Below are positions 44,177-53,554 of a stretch of DNA of 64,000 bases, one piece after another. This DNA is from Brevibacillus laterosporus (GTDB lineage Bacteria; Bacillota; Bacilli; Brevibacillales; Brevibacillaceae). A program made the position numbers and the translations under genes. The DNA lies in assembly GCF_030489605.1 (NCBI RefSeq), contig NZ_JAUKFY010000001.1, positions 1 to 64,000 of the forward strand. Reading direction: 5' to 3'. Position 1 is the stretch's first letter, and every line of letters starts with the position of its first letter. A model generated the notes under the pieces. It had not been told where the DNA came from. It saw only the letters and a program-made list of their open reading frames with translations, and searched no databases.

Positions 44177-44464
44177 CTATAAGGTTTCGAGGAATGAGGG
44201 TAAATATTTTTCAAAGGTTTCTCGATTGATACGTAAAAATTTAGACTGACCTTCATTTCGCATATGGATGAGCCCAGCTTCTCGTAAGGTTCGAAAATGA
44301 TAAGAGGCATTAGATTTTGACATGTGACAAAGTTCACCTACCTCCCCGCACTTTGCCTCTTGTTCTTTTTGGAAAAGAACCCGAATGATCTGCAGGCGTG
44401 TTTCATCCGCCAACGCTTTTAAAATTTTTATTCGCTGTTTATCTTTAATTAAATTATTATACAT
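44177..44464 (-). CDS. ArsR-family winged-helix regulator
   Basis: About 95 residues from ATG 44464. The frame extends upstream to 44605 inside the DUF423 gene, and no ribosome site decides the start. The pattern ILKALADETRLQIIRVLF, then VGELCHMSKSNASYHFRTLR and an end with GLI is the ArsR helix-turn-helix. Metal-binding cysteines of the CxC type are not obvious (one Cys in AKCGEV, one in ELCHM). It lies 58 bases after the DUF423 gene on the same strand. Confidence 0.82.
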   Translation of the reverse strand: MYNNLIKDKQRIKILKALADETRLQIIRVLFQKEQEAKCGEVGELCHMSKSNASYHFRTLREAGLIHMRNEGQSKFLRINRETFEKYLPSFLETL

Positions 44465-44522
44465 GGAAAAATAATACAAAAAATAGGTATTATCTGCAAG
44501 TTTTTTATTTATGAAAAAACAA

Positions 44523-44900
44523 TCATGCTGACCAAGTAATCCCATAGATAAATAGGCAAGCCCATCCTGCCAGAAAAGCCAGCCCACCGAGTGGAGTAAT
44601 AGCACCTAGCTTACGAACGCCTGATAAACTCAATGCATATAAGCTTCCTGAAAAAAGAATGATTCCCACAAGAAACAACCATCCAGCAGCAGTAAGCAGT
44701 GTACTTGTCCCTAAGACTTTAAGCAAAACGGCTGTCATCACTAAAGCTAAAGAATGATACATTTGATATTGTGCACCGGTTTGAAAATTGGCTAGCATGT
44801 TATCGCTTAGCTTTCCTTTTAAACCATGAGCTGCAAATGCTCCTAGCGCCACAGATAGAAAACCACCTATGCCGCCTAGTATCATAAAGGTTTGAGCCAT
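44523..44900 (-). CDS. DUF423-family membrane protein
   Basis: 125 residues from ATG 44900, with AAAGGAAG 10 bases upstream. Four membrane helices. FLSVALGAFAAHGLK in the first helix, QYQMYHSLALV, and SGSLYALSLSGVRKLGAITPLGG are the landmark motifs of DUF423 (YwdK / YgdD). Function unknown; the family is widespread. Confidence 0.9.
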   Translation of the reverse strand: MAQTFMILGGIGGFLSVALGAFAAHGLKGKLSDNMLANFQTGAQYQMYHSLALVMTAVLLKVLGTSTLLTAAGWLFLVGIILFSGSLYALSLSGVRKLGAITPLGGLAFLAGWACLFIYGITWSA

Positions 44901-45118
44901 ATTTCGTCTTCCTTTCTCGAATACTGTTGATTTACAAATATTGTACATCAATAACAAGGAAAACCACACCAATGCAAGCACATCGCAAGAAGTATCTTAT
45001 TGATCAAGATGAATGTTTTGTTAAAAATGAAAGTATTTCTATTCGATATGGTGTTGGAGTGATACAATAGGGCTTATTATGAAGCAAGTCCGATATGCAA
45101 GGAAGGGAGAGAGGGAAG

Positions 45119-45769
45119 ATGAAGCGTTTTTGGAAAATGAAAGAGCCAGTTAATACATGGACGCATTTTATAACGTTCCTGGCTGGCATTGTTGGTCTTG
45201 TGTTTTTGATCGTCTTGTCCCGTCACAATGTTTCCAAGCTGATCACATTAACAATTTTTGGTGTTAGCATCATCTTGTTATACGGTGCAAGCTCTTTATA
45301 TCATTGGGTGAGAACAACGCCAGCAAAAGAAATGATGCTTAAGAAATTTGATCACATCGCGATTTATTTCCTCATCGCAGGCTCGTATACTCCGGTGTTT
45401 CACTATGGTTTATCAGGTGGCTGGAAATGGAGTATGCTCGCTGCCGTGTGGGTGTTAGCGCTGATTGGAATGTTCCTGAAAATTTTTTACATTCATGCAC
45501 CGCGCTATGTTTCTACGGCTTTTTATGTGACGCTAGGCTGGATTGCGGTCGTTCCGTTTGTTCAACTCATCCATCATTTGCCGATTGGAGCAATCGCTCT
45601 CATTATTATTGGCGGCGTCATGTATACGATAGGAGCGATCATTTACGCAACCAAGATATTTGATTTTTTCCCAAATCGGTTTGGTTTTCATGAGATATTT
45701 CATTTGTTCGTGATGGCAGGAACCACACTTCATTTTATCATGGTAGTAAAGTACATTGTGCCCATCTAA
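45119..45769 (+). CDS. Hemolysin III / PAQR-family membrane protein
   Basis: 216 residues from ATG 45119 (GAGAGAGGGAAG upstream). Seven membrane helices. PVNTWTHFITFLAG, GASSLYHW, FDHIAIYFLIAGSYTPV and a C-terminal GFHEIFHLFVMAGTTLHF contain the conserved Ser-His, Asp-His and His-x3-His positions of the PAQR / TrhA (YqfA) family. The hemolysin name is historical; family members are linked to membrane homeostasis. Confidence 0.9.
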   Translation: MKRFWKMKEPVNTWTHFITFLAGIVGLVFLIVLSRHNVSKLITLTIFGVSIILLYGASSLYHWVRTTPAKEMMLKKFDHIAIYFLIAGSYTPVFHYGLSGGWKWSMLAAVWVLALIGMFLKIFYIHAPRYVSTAFYVTLGWIAVVPFVQLIHHLPIGAIALIIIGGVMYTIGAIIYATKIFDFFPNRFGFHEIFHLFVMAGTTLHFIMVVKYIVPI

Positions 45770-45885
45770 TCAAGCGTTTCTAAGGGGTTTTGTTGGTTGT
45801 AATTAGTTGCTTTTCATCAAAAGACATGATATTGTTATTACGTTGCGATGAAACGCCTATATCCGTGGGAAATTCGCGAGTAACC

Positions 45886-45931
45886 AATGGCGATGGACTT
45901 GATGCTCCATCCTTATCAATGCCATTTTTTT
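45886..45931 (+). terminator. First leader hairpin
   Basis: AATGGC pairs with GCCATT and, inside, GATGGA with TCCATC. Seven T follow. It could end the hemolysin-III transcript or act as an attenuator. Confidence 0.7.
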
Positions 45932-45952
45932 ATAAAACACGAGAATGTGCAG

Positions 45953-45987
45953 GCATTAAGTGTGAATTCTGCTTAATGCTTTTTTTT
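45953..45987 (+). terminator. Second leader hairpin
   Basis: GCATTAAG and CTTAATGC form a perfect 8-bp stem with an 11-base loop, and eight T follow. It lies 21 bases after the first T tract. Confidence 0.85.
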
Positions 45988-46163
45988 GTGAAAAACGAGT
46001 GCTTACAGACGATCATTCCACTGATAGGTTTATCAGAAGCAAATAAAATATTAGAGGCTTATATACACAATAAAGTGGCAAACTATAAATGTTAGGTTTT
46101 CCGGCACTTATCGTGTATAAAGCATGAAGGATTTCATCCGTAAATAAAGGAGATTGAAAAAAT

Positions 46164-47681
46164 TTGGCTACATTTAATGAATTAGGATTGAGTCCATCCG
46201 TACTTCGATCCATCAGTAACATGGGTTTTGAAGAAGCGACTCCTATCCAAGCTTTAACGATTCCAGTTGCATTAACAGGAAGAGACCTGATTGGTCAGGC
46301 TCAAACAGGAACAGGGAAAACCGTAGCATTCGGTATCCCAATGATTGAAAAGATTGATACCTCCTCTAACCACATTCAAGGGATTGTATTGGCTCCAACT
46401 CGTGAGCTTGCTGTACAGGTATCTGAGGAATTGATCAAACTAGGTCAATACACAGGTATTAAAACCTTGCCAATCTATGGTGGACAGGATATCATGCGTC
46501 AAATACGCGCATTGAAAAAGAACCCTCACGTTATCGTAGCAACTCCTGGACGTCTAATCGACCACATCAATCGTCGCACAATCCGTCTACAAAACATTCA
46601 AACCTTGGTATTGGATGAAGCTGATGAAATGCTAAACATGGGTTTCATTGAAGAAATCGAAAGCATTCTAGAGCAAATTCCAGACGAGCGTCAAACTTTG
46701 TTGTTCTCAGCAACAATGCCGCGCCAAATCGAATCTTTGGCACAGCGCTACCTGAAAAACCCAGAAAAAATTACCGTGAAAGCAAAAGAAGTAACGGTTC
46801 CAAACATTGAGCAAGTATACATGGAAGTTCAGGAAAAAATGAAGTTCGATGTAATGACTCGCTTATTAGATATACAGTCTCCAGAATTAGCTATCGTGTT
46901 TGGCCGTACGAAGCGTCGCGTTGATGAATTAAGCGAAGCCTTGAACAAGCGCGGTTATTCTGCAGAAGGCATTCATGGTGACTTAACACAAGCGAAGCGC
47001 GACAGTGTTCTTCGTCAATTTAAAGAAGGTACTATCGACATTTTAGTCGCAACAGATGTAGCAGCTCGCGGTTTGGATATTAGCGGTGTTACACACGTGT
47101 ATAACTTTGATATTCCACAAGACCCTGAGAGCTATGTTCACCGTATTGGCCGTACAGGTCGCGCAGGTAAGACCGGGGTTGCGACTACATTTGTAACATC
47201 CCGCGAGATAGATCACCTGCGTATGATTGAACACGTTACAAAACGTAAAATGAGTCGTCGTCCTGTACCAACATTAACGGAAGCTATTGAAGGTGCACAG
47301 CGCATTGCAGTTGAAAAACTGTTGACTGTAATCGGTGAAGAAAACTACCGTGATTACCATGGTTTGGCAGAAAGTCTGCTTCAAGAAAATGATTCTGTTA
47401 CATTGGTGGCAGCTGCTTTAAAAATGCTGACAAAAGAGCCAGATGTAACTCCAGTTCGTTTAACGGAAGAAGCACCTCTTCGTTCTAAAAAACGCCGTCC
47501 GTTTGGCGATGATAAGCGCGGTGGTGGTTCACGCCGTGGTTATGGCGATCGTCGTAGCGGCGGTAGCAACTATCGTGGAGGCCGTTCAGAAGGTGGTCGC
47601 CGTAGCGGTGATGACCGTCGTCGCAGCAGCGGCAGAACATCTAGCAGACCATCATCTGAAGGTAGAAAGCCTCGCGTATAG
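46164..47681 (+). CDS. DEAD-box RNA helicase (CshA/DeaD type)
   Basis: 505 residues from TTG 46164, with AAAGGAG 13 bases before. Q motif GFEEATPIQ, Walker [23 protein letters not shown] box in [16 protein letters not shown], then ARGLDISG and [10 protein letters not shown]. The C-terminal 60 residues are rich in Arg, Gly and Ser ([11 protein letters not shown]-type), an RNA-binding tail. It should unwind RNA in ribosome assembly and mRNA decay, above all in the cold. The two hairpins in its leader suggest transcript-level control. Confidence 0.93.
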   Translation: MATFNELGLSPSVLRSISNMGFEEATPIQALTIPVALTGRDLIGQAQTGTGKTVAFGIPMIEKIDTSSNHIQGIVLAPTRELAVQVSEELIKLGQYTGIKTLPIYGGQDIMRQIRALKKNPHVIVATPGRLIDHINRRTIRLQNIQTLVLDEADEMLNMGFIEEIESILEQIPDERQTLLFSATMPRQIESLAQRYLKNPEKITVKAKEVTVPNIEQVYMEVQEKMKFDVMTRLLDIQSPELAIVFGRTKRRVDELSEALNKRGYSAEGIHGDLTQAKRDSVLRQFKEGTIDILVATDVAARGLDISGVTHVYNFDIPQDPESYVHRIGRTGRAGKTGVATTFVTSREIDHLRMIEHVTKRKMSRRPVPTLTEAIEGAQRIAVEKLLTVIGEENYRDYHGLAESLLQENDSVTLVAAALKMLTKEPDVTPVRLTEEAPLRSKKRRPFGDDKRGGGSRRGYGDRRSGGSNYRGGRSEGGRRSGDDRRRSSGRTSSRPSSEGRKPRV

Positions 47682-47717
47682 TTGTTGGTTCAACTGTAAA
47701 CAGCTAATCTATATCTA

Positions 47718-47777
47718 CAAGACGTGTATGATTGTCCGAATCCGACAGGAAAAAAGGGCTATCTACACGTCTTTTTT
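47718..47777 (+). terminator. Terminator after the helicase gene
   Basis: AAGACGTGTA pairs with TACACGTCTT after a 37-base loop with some inner pairing, then T. Confidence 0.75.
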
Positions 47778-48049
47778 GTATGCCTGTAAAGGTAGATTTT
47801 TCAGAATATGCTTTTAACTTATCAAAAGACAGCGGAAAAGAAAAGGAAGTTTAACAAGTAAGCTATTTTTCAATAACAATCATGCTATAAGCTGGGATTT
47901 CTGGATTTATGTTGGCAGGAAATGAAACATTTACTGATTGAAAGGTTACATAATGCAGGTGGATAATAAGCAAAGAATATTGGTATTTGCTTATAAATTT
48001 ATGAATTTATGCAGAGCACCAGGGATTATAAAGGAGGAACCGATACGTA
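47778..48049. other. Upstream region of the TolC-family gene
   Basis: No gene accepted; a frame at 47938-48144 overlaps the TolC-family signal peptide in another register. AAAGGAGG (48030 region) is the ribosome site. Confidence 0.5.
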
Positions 48050-49201
48050 ATGAGTGTTTCCAATATAAAAAAGACCCGGCTATTGATAGTCATGATGGGT
48101 TCACTGCTGCTTTTAGGCAATCCGCTATTGGCTCAAGCGACTGAGGAGAAAGCTGTACATTCCCAAGCAAGTGAAAAAGAAAACAAGCATGAGCTAACTC
48201 CCGAAAAAGCTGGCGAGTTGGCTTTGGAACAAAATATTGATCTGAAGAAATTCCGCCTGGAACTTGATACGGCCGATATTAATGCTAATCAAGCCGTATA
48301 TAATTCTGTAAAGATGAAGGAATCAAATATTTCATCGCTTGGCGAGGCTCAGCAGAAATATGTGCAAACAGCCAAAGCGGAAGCGGCGCGAAACATCCAC
48401 AAATATATGCTACAGGCCATGGAAGATAAGACTAAGCTAGGTGCTGAGAAAGCTTTTTATGAGCTATGGCATGCTAAGCAAGATTTGCAGGTAAAGGAGC
48501 AAAGCTTAACTCGCGCACAAAAGCAGGTAGATACAGCAAACGCTTTATTTACAGCAGGTATCAAAGCTAAAAACGATGTTTTGCAGGCGGAAACAGGATT
48601 AGCCCAAGCAAAAGCTAATTATGAAGAAGCTCGCAATCAAGTCCACTTATCTACACTTTCATTAAATCAATTTTTAGCAGAAGACTTAACGAAAGAATGG
48701 GAGCTCTCTATACCTGAAGAAGATATCCGCGGCAAAGAGATTATTCCATTAGAAGAAGCCAAGCGTTTGGCTGTTGTTCAACGTGCTGAAATTCTGAAAA
48801 GTGACGAAGAAATAAAAGCGGCGAAAAAGAATGTAGATACGATAGAAAAATATTCAATCTTGTCCTCCTTCCAAGGACAGCTTGCCAAAAATGAATTGGA
48901 AACAGCAGAAATGAACAAGGAGCAAATCAAAAACGATATTTTGTTAGAGGTGACTCGAAACTATGAGGCTCTAACCTCCGCTAAACAAGGTATAGAGGCG
49001 CTTGATAAAGCAAGAGAAGCTTCCAAAGAGAATTATCGTTTAACACAATTACGCTATGAAAATGGCCTTGCCACAACCTTAGATGTTATGTCTGCAGAGG
49101 AGGATCTGGCAAAGAGGGCAAACGAATATGAAACAGCTCTACACAATTATCAGGTAGCATATCTCAACTACAAAAACTCAATGGGAAGGCCTGTTTCTTA
49201 A
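48050..49201 (+). CDS. TolC-family secreted coiled-coil protein
   Basis: 383 residues. A signal peptide (KKTRLLIVMMGSLLLLGN, cleavage near LAQA) is followed by long helices. LTPEKAGELALEQNIDLK at the start and LTQLRYENGLATTLDVMSAEEDL near the end are the repeat motifs of the TolC / outer membrane efflux protein family. A Gram-positive cell has no outer membrane, so the protein is presumably free or bound outside the membrane. Such TolC-like proteins occur in several spore-formers with unknown role. No transporter gene adjoins it. Confidence 0.83.
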   Translation: MSVSNIKKTRLLIVMMGSLLLLGNPLLAQATEEKAVHSQASEKENKHELTPEKAGELALEQNIDLKKFRLELDTADINANQAVYNSVKMKESNISSLGEAQQKYVQTAKAEAARNIHKYMLQAMEDKTKLGAEKAFYELWHAKQDLQVKEQSLTRAQKQVDTANALFTAGIKAKNDVLQAETGLAQAKANYEEARNQVHLSTLSLNQFLAEDLTKEWELSIPEEDIRGKEIIPLEEAKRLAVVQRAEILKSDEEIKAAKKNVDTIEKYSILSSFQGQLAKNELETAEMNKEQIKNDILLEVTRNYEALTSAKQGIEALDKAREASKENYRLTQLRYENGLATTLDVMSAEEDLAKRANEYETALHNYQVAYLNYKNSMGRPVS

Positions 49202-49219
49202 TAAAGAAACGTATAAATT

Positions 49220-49272
49220 TTAAGTTTTTTTTAAGAACTTGTACCCTTTCTTGTTAAGATCCGTCTTATAAA
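49220..49272 (+). promoter_or_regulatory. TTAAG direct repeats and -10 box before the methyltransferase gene
   Basis: TTAAG at 49220, 49231 and 49254 are 11 and 23 bases apart. TATAAA at 49267-49272 has no recognisable -35, and the repeats occupy the -35 region and upstream. This is the layout of an OmpR-family activated promoter. Confidence 0.5.
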
Positions 49273-49309
49273 ATAGGACAAAGGATCAGACAAGAAAGGA
49301 AGAACATAA

Positions 49310-49915
49310 ATGAAAGCGAATAAAAGCGCTGTAGAAACGACCACTTGTCTAGCTATGCAACGTTACGTTAGAGATAAAGTTCGGTTCTTTACTACATTTG
49401 TTAAATCTCCTCGCGAGGTAGGGAGTGTTACCCCAAGCTCTGCACGTTTATCTAGCAGAATGCTGGAAGGAATCGACTGGGCGAAAGTTACGTCAGTGGT
49501 TGAACTAGGCGCAGGAACAGGTGTGTTTACACAAAAACTGAAGCATAAAATTTCACCCAATACAAACGTGTTTGTCTATGAACAAGATGTAAAACTTCGA
49601 GCCGATTTACAAGAAAGATTTCCTTCATTTCACCATCATTGCGATGCTCAGTGCTTGTCAACAGACTTGAAGCAAGCTGGTGTAGAACAGGTAGATGTCA
49701 TCATTAGCGGATTGCCGTTTATGAACTTTCCGCAGGAATTACGGGAACGGATTGTATCGGAGGTTATGCAATCGTTAAAACCAGGCGGCGCTTTCGTCGC
49801 TTTCCAGTATTCCTTACAAATGAGAAAACAACTGAAAGAGACCTTTCGTGAGGTATCTATCTCCTTTGAGCCCTTGAACATCCCTCCTGCATTTGTCTAT
49901 CGGTGTCGTAAATAA
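49310..49915 (+). CDS. Class I SAM-dependent methyltransferase
   Basis: 201 residues. VGSVTPSSARLSSRMLEG and the SAM-binding loop VVELGAGTGVFTQKL (about residue 64) resemble phospholipid N-methyltransferases (PmtA-like) and KsgA relatives. ISGLPFMNFPQ sits where those enzymes have their N-P-P-F-like motif. AAGGAAG precedes ATG. The response regulator gene starts 67 bases downstream on the same strand, so they may be one transcript. Substrate (lipid or RNA) is not settled. Confidence 0.8.
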   Translation: MKANKSAVETTTCLAMQRYVRDKVRFFTTFVKSPREVGSVTPSSARLSSRMLEGIDWAKVTSVVELGAGTGVFTQKLKHKISPNTNVFVYEQDVKLRADLQERFPSFHHHCDAQCLSTDLKQAGVEQVDVIISGLPFMNFPQELRERIVSEVMQSLKPGGAFVAFQYSLQMRKQLKETFREVSISFEPLNIPPAFVYRCRK

Positions 49916-49981
49916 CAGACAATCTGATTGAGAAATAAGTAGAATGAACATACGGTGCTATTTGTTCACGGGAGGAGCTCG

Positions 49982-50686
49982 ATGATGAAAGAAACAATAT
50001 TAATCATTGATGATGAAAAAGAAATACGTGATTTGATTGATATTTATCTGAGTAACGAGGGCTTTCAGGTTTTGAAAGCGGCTGATGGAGTAGAAGGGTT
50101 AAAAATCTTAGAGCAAAATCAGGTACACGTCATTATTTTAGACATTATGATGCCCAGACTGGATGGATTGGCTGCCTGCATGAGGATCAGGGAAAAGCAA
50201 AATGTCCCGATCATCATGCTGTCCGCCAAAGCGGAGGATATGGATAAGATTATTGGGTTAGCGACGGGAGCAGACGATTATATGACAAAGCCGTTTAACC
50301 CGATGGAACTTTTGGCACGGGTAAAGTCGCAGTTAAGACGTTACATGCGGTTAAGCGGTTTTTCAGAAGTGAAGACTGATGAACTGGTAGTCGATGACTT
50401 AACGATCAATGTCTCCACGCATGAGGTGAAGGTAGATGGGCGAGAGGTCAAACTAACTCCGCGGGAATTTGCCATTTTAGAACTATTGGCTCGCCATAAA
50501 GGAATTGTATTTAGCGCTGAAAAAATCTACGAACGAATCTGGAACGAGCCTTTTTATCAATCTGATAATACGGTTATGGTACATATACGTAAAATCAGGG
50601 AGAAAATTGAGCAAAACCCACGAAAACCTCGCTATATCAAAACCGTTTGGGGAGTAGGTTATAAAGTTGAGATGGAATCCGTTTAA
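49982..50686 (+). CDS. OmpR/VanR-type response regulator
   Basis: 234 residues from ATG 49982, with GGGAGGAG upstream; ATG 49985 is equally possible. The receiver domain has LIIDDEKEIRDLID, Asp in VIILDIMMPRLDGL and Lys in DDYMTKPFNPMEL. The winged helix shows LTPREFAILELLARH, YERIWNE, TVMVHIRKIREKIE and VWGVGYK. Overlaps the kinase gene by 20 bases. TTAAG repeats before the methyltransferase gene are candidate sites. Confidence 0.92.
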   Translation: MMKETILIIDDEKEIRDLIDIYLSNEGFQVLKAADGVEGLKILEQNQVHVIILDIMMPRLDGLAACMRIREKQNVPIIMLSAKAEDMDKIIGLATGADDYMTKPFNPMELLARVKSQLRRYMRLSGFSEVKTDELVVDDLTINVSTHEVKVDGREVKLTPREFAILELLARHKGIVFSAEKIYERIWNEPFYQSDNTVMVHIRKIREKIEQNPRKPRYIKTVWGVGYKVEMESV

Positions 50687-52160
50687 GTTAATACCATATA
50701 CGTTTTATGCTTGTTATAAGCTTGCGAAAAAAATGATTGCTCAGGGAAAATCAAGTTTACGCATTCAATTGATTGCTGCTTTCGGACTATGTGTACTGGC
50801 TGGTTTTTTTGTGGCGAATGTTCTGAATCCCTATATGCGAACGCAACGGGCATATATAGATTATACGCAAGGCATGGAAAATATTGATAATCATGCGCGT
50901 AATTTGATAAGCATCCTTCGAACAGAAAATGAAAATAAACAACAAAATGCTTCCTATCAATTTGATTTGCAAGAAATAGTTGATGACCGTTCGGATAGCG
51001 GGAAGTATCGTATTTTATTGGCTGATGAACAAGGAAAGGTCTTATATAAGAGTAAACAAACCTCTGAGGCTACGATTGATATTCATTCTGTTATCCAAAA
51101 TGCAATGGATGTGCGTATCTATCGTCAGGATTATCAAAATGAGGCGAAAGAATTCGTATCCTTTTATCCTGTGGATGTGGGGGAGAAAAAGTTATATCTA
51201 ATAGTGCGAGGTATGCCAGAACCATCTATCATCTATCAAACAGGCTATAGTCAGTTACCTGGGCTGATTGGTTTTGGTGTATTTATTTTTTCCTTTTACT
51301 ATCTTACAAAGCGAAAAATGTATCAGATTCAAAGCATTTCTCAAGGCATTCAAGAAATGGCACTGGGGAATCTGGATAGCCGTGTACCGGTTAACAGCAA
51401 CGATGAATTAGGACAGTTGGCTCAGAATATTAATGTTATGGCCATGCAATTGCATCATACGAGAGAGGAAGAACGCAAGGCGGAGCGAACCAAGCATGAA
51501 CTAATCACCAATGTTTCACATGATTTACGGACTCCGCTTACTTCTATTATGGGCTATTTACGGTTGATTCAGGATAAGCGTTATCATAGTGAGGGGCAAT
51601 TGGAGGAGTATGCCGGAATTGCTGTAAATAAGTCGGAACAATTAAAACGCTTAGTTGAAGACTTATTTGATTATACGAAGCTCTCTAATAATGGTGTAGG
51701 AATGCAAATGCAGCGAGTTGACATATTAGAAATGTTAGAACAGTTAATGGAAGAGCTTGTACCGCAAGCAGAGGAAGAAGGCTTGTCCTTTCGAAAAAAC
51801 TATGCTGTAGATCATCTATTCGTGAATGTAGATGCAGATAAAATAGTGCGTGTGTTTGATAATCTATTAATAAATGCCATTAAATATAGTGATAAACCAG
51901 GGGAAATTTTAATAAATGCAGAGCAACTGGGAAGTTCTATTCGTATCTCCATTGGAAATAGAGGTCCCAAATTGACTCCTCAGGAATTAGAGCGCTTATT
52001 TGAACGTTTCTATAAGGTTGATGAATCTCGAAGCATGGCAAAGGAAGGTTCTGGATTGGGTTTAGCCATTGCTAAAAGCATCGTTGAATTGCATTGCGGG
52101 GAAATTTGGGCTGAATCGCATGATAACATGATCCTTTTTTACGTGGAATTGCCGCAGTAA
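50667..52160 (+). CDS. Sensor histidine kinase, VanS-like
   Basis: 497 residues from TTG 50667 with GGGGAGTAGG upstream. A later start near residue 23 is possible. Two membrane helices (about 30-50 and 200-222) enclose an extracellular domain. HAMP follows (about 222-275), then KHELITNVSHDLRTPLTSI, N-box NAIKYSDKP, the D/G-box as ISIGNRGPKLT, and GLGLAIAKSI. The G1 box reads N-R-G where most kinases have D-N-G, as in VanS relatives. Partner of the regulator before it. Confidence 0.9.
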   Translation: MRWNPFKLIPYTFYACYKLAKKMIAQGKSSLRIQLIAAFGLCVLAGFFVANVLNPYMRTQRAYIDYTQGMENIDNHARNLISILRTENENKQQNASYQFDLQEIVDDRSDSGKYRILLADEQGKVLYKSKQTSEATIDIHSVIQNAMDVRIYRQDYQNEAKEFVSFYPVDVGEKKLYLIVRGMPEPSIIYQTGYSQLPGLIGFGVFIFSFYYLTKRKMYQIQSISQGIQEMALGNLDSRVPVNSNDELGQLAQNINVMAMQLHHTREEERKAERTKHELITNVSHDLRTPLTSIMGYLRLIQDKRYHSEGQLEEYAGIAVNKSEQLKRLVEDLFDYTKLSNNGVGMQMQRVDILEMLEQLMEELVPQAEEEGLSFRKNYAVDHLFVNVDADKIVRVFDNLLINAIKYSDKPGEILINAEQLGSSIRISIGNRGPKLTPQELERLFERFYKVDESRSMAKEGSGLGLAIAKSIVELHCGEIWAESHDNMILFYVELPQ

Positions 52161-52181
52161 AAATCCCCATAATACTGGCAA

Positions 52182-52224
52182 AACGCATGTCATTCTCTTT
52201 AAGAAGAGAAGCATGCGTTTTTTG
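52182..52224 (+). terminator. Terminator after the kinase gene
   Basis: AACGCATG pairs with CATGCGTT, with TTCTCTT / AAGAGAA inside, followed by T. Confidence 0.9.
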
Positions 52225-52361
52225 CTGTACGTGATTTACTTCCTATGATAAGTTTTTCTAATGATAAGCATTGTATATCTGTATTTCACTTGTCAATCAA
52301 AAGAACTTATAGTGAAAGCATGGTAAGGGAAGTTGCTTGATGGACAGAATGGAGAGATACA

Positions 52362-53414
52362 ATGGAAGATAAAACGAAAACCAAAGAGCTTGTCAAACAA
52401 GAGAAGCAGACCGTTGGTTTTATCATGGGAGTAGTAATTACTTTAATAATTGCTTTAGCAGCTAGGTATTTGGCTCAATTTCCTTTCTTAAGCATAATGG
52501 GGCAATTGGTAATTGCTATCCTGATTGGTATTATCTGGCGTGCTGTAGCTGGTGTTCCGCAGCAAGCGATTGCGGGCACAAATTTTTCCAGCAAAAAATT
52601 GCTTCGATTCGGCATTATTTTACTTGGTATGCGATTAAATTTGATGGATATTTTATATGCAGGTCCTAAAGTGTTTGCTATGGCGGCATTAGCCATTATT
52701 TTTGGGTTGAGTGTTGTTTATCTATTTACACGTTGGTTTCAGGTAGAGAAAAAATTAGGCATTTTAACGGCATGTGGAACGGCTATTTGCGGTGCGGCAG
52801 CGGTTGTGGCTATTGCACCACAAATCAAAGCTAACGATGAAGAAACAGCAATCGGAGCGGCTACTGTAGCTATTTTGGGTACTATTTTCACGCTTTTATA
52901 TACGCTTCTCTATCCTTTTCTTGGTTTTACCCCTAATGGTTATGGTGTTTTTTCTGGCGCTACCCTCCATGAGATAGCGCACGTGATTGCCGCAGCGGCA
53001 CCTGGTGGAAATAATGCTGTAGACATTGCTGTCATTGTCAAATTAACTCGGGTTGCTCTTCTTGTCCCGATCGCCATTGGTATAGGAATATGGAGCAGTC
53101 GTTTGGAACAAAAGATGACTGGGGAAAACAATAAACGGGTTTCCTGGCGGGCACTACCTATTCCATGGTTTATCTTTGGATTTTTGGCGATGAGTGCGGT
53201 TAACTCACTAGGTATTATTCCTCAGGAAATAGCTACACAAATCGTTAGCATCGCTTATTTATTAATTGCGATGGCTATGGCCGGTTTAGGGTTAAACGTA
53301 AATCTAGTTGCCTTTAAGCGGATGGGATTAAAATCGTTTTCAGCCGGTTTAGTTGGATCGGTACTGCTTTCCCTGTTTGGCTTTGCAATGACCTATGCTT
53401 TTCATTTAGCTTAA
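52362..53414 (+). CDS. YeiH-family putative transporter (UPF0324)
   Basis: 350 residues with ten or so membrane helices. LLRFGIILLGMRLNLMDIL, ACGTAICGAAAVVAIAP, FSGATLHEIAHVIAAA and LGLNVNL are hallmark segments of the YeiH / YadS-type family annotated as sulfate exporters. The paired CGTAICG loop and LHEIAHV are strongly conserved. ATGGAGAG precedes ATG. It is monocistronic between two terminators. Transport of sulfonate or sulfate is only an annotation tradition. Confidence 0.88.
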   Translation: MEDKTKTKELVKQEKQTVGFIMGVVITLIIALAARYLAQFPFLSIMGQLVIAILIGIIWRAVAGVPQQAIAGTNFSSKKLLRFGIILLGMRLNLMDILYAGPKVFAMAALAIIFGLSVVYLFTRWFQVEKKLGILTACGTAICGAAAVVAIAPQIKANDEETAIGAATVAILGTIFTLLYTLLYPFLGFTPNGYGVFSGATLHEIAHVIAAAAPGGNNAVDIAVIVKLTRVALLVPIAIGIGIWSSRLEQKMTGENNKRVSWRALPIPWFIFGFLAMSAVNSLGIIPQEIATQIVSIAYLLIAMAMAGLGLNVNLVAFKRMGLKSFSAGLVGSVLLSLFGFAMTYAFHLA

Positions 53415-53424
53415 TGAAATACTG

Positions 53425-53457
53425 CCTCCATTCCTACTTGGGAGTGGAGTTTTTTTA
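53425..53457 (+). terminator. Terminator after the YeiH-family gene
   Basis: CTCCATTCC pairs with GGGAGTGGAG (one bulge) around TACTT, then eight T. Confidence 0.85.
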
Positions 53458-53554
53458 TCTCGAAAGTCGTACATTCATATGTTACAAGCTTGTGAACAAG
53501 ATTAGTTTGCTGTATGCTTCAAATAGCGGAAGCTTGAAAAGGGGAGTACAAGGT

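Larger units (their letters stand above)
45770..46163 (+). other. Structured leader of the DEAD-box helicase gene
   Basis: No supported gene: a 101-codon frame (45790-46095) runs straight through both hairpins and has no ribosome site. Two terminator hairpins are described separately. About 175 bases separate the second hairpin from the helicase start. Confidence 0.5.

Noticed and set aside
45790-46095. 101-codon plus-strand frame
   Set aside because: No ribosome site; runs through two terminator hairpins.
47938-48144. 68-codon frame before the TolC-family gene
   Set aside because: Overlaps the signal peptide in another register, no ribosome site.
52257-52275. Fur-like sequence before the YeiH-family gene
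   Set aside because: Only about 14 of 19 positions match and symmetry is poor, compared with 16 at the asb promoter.
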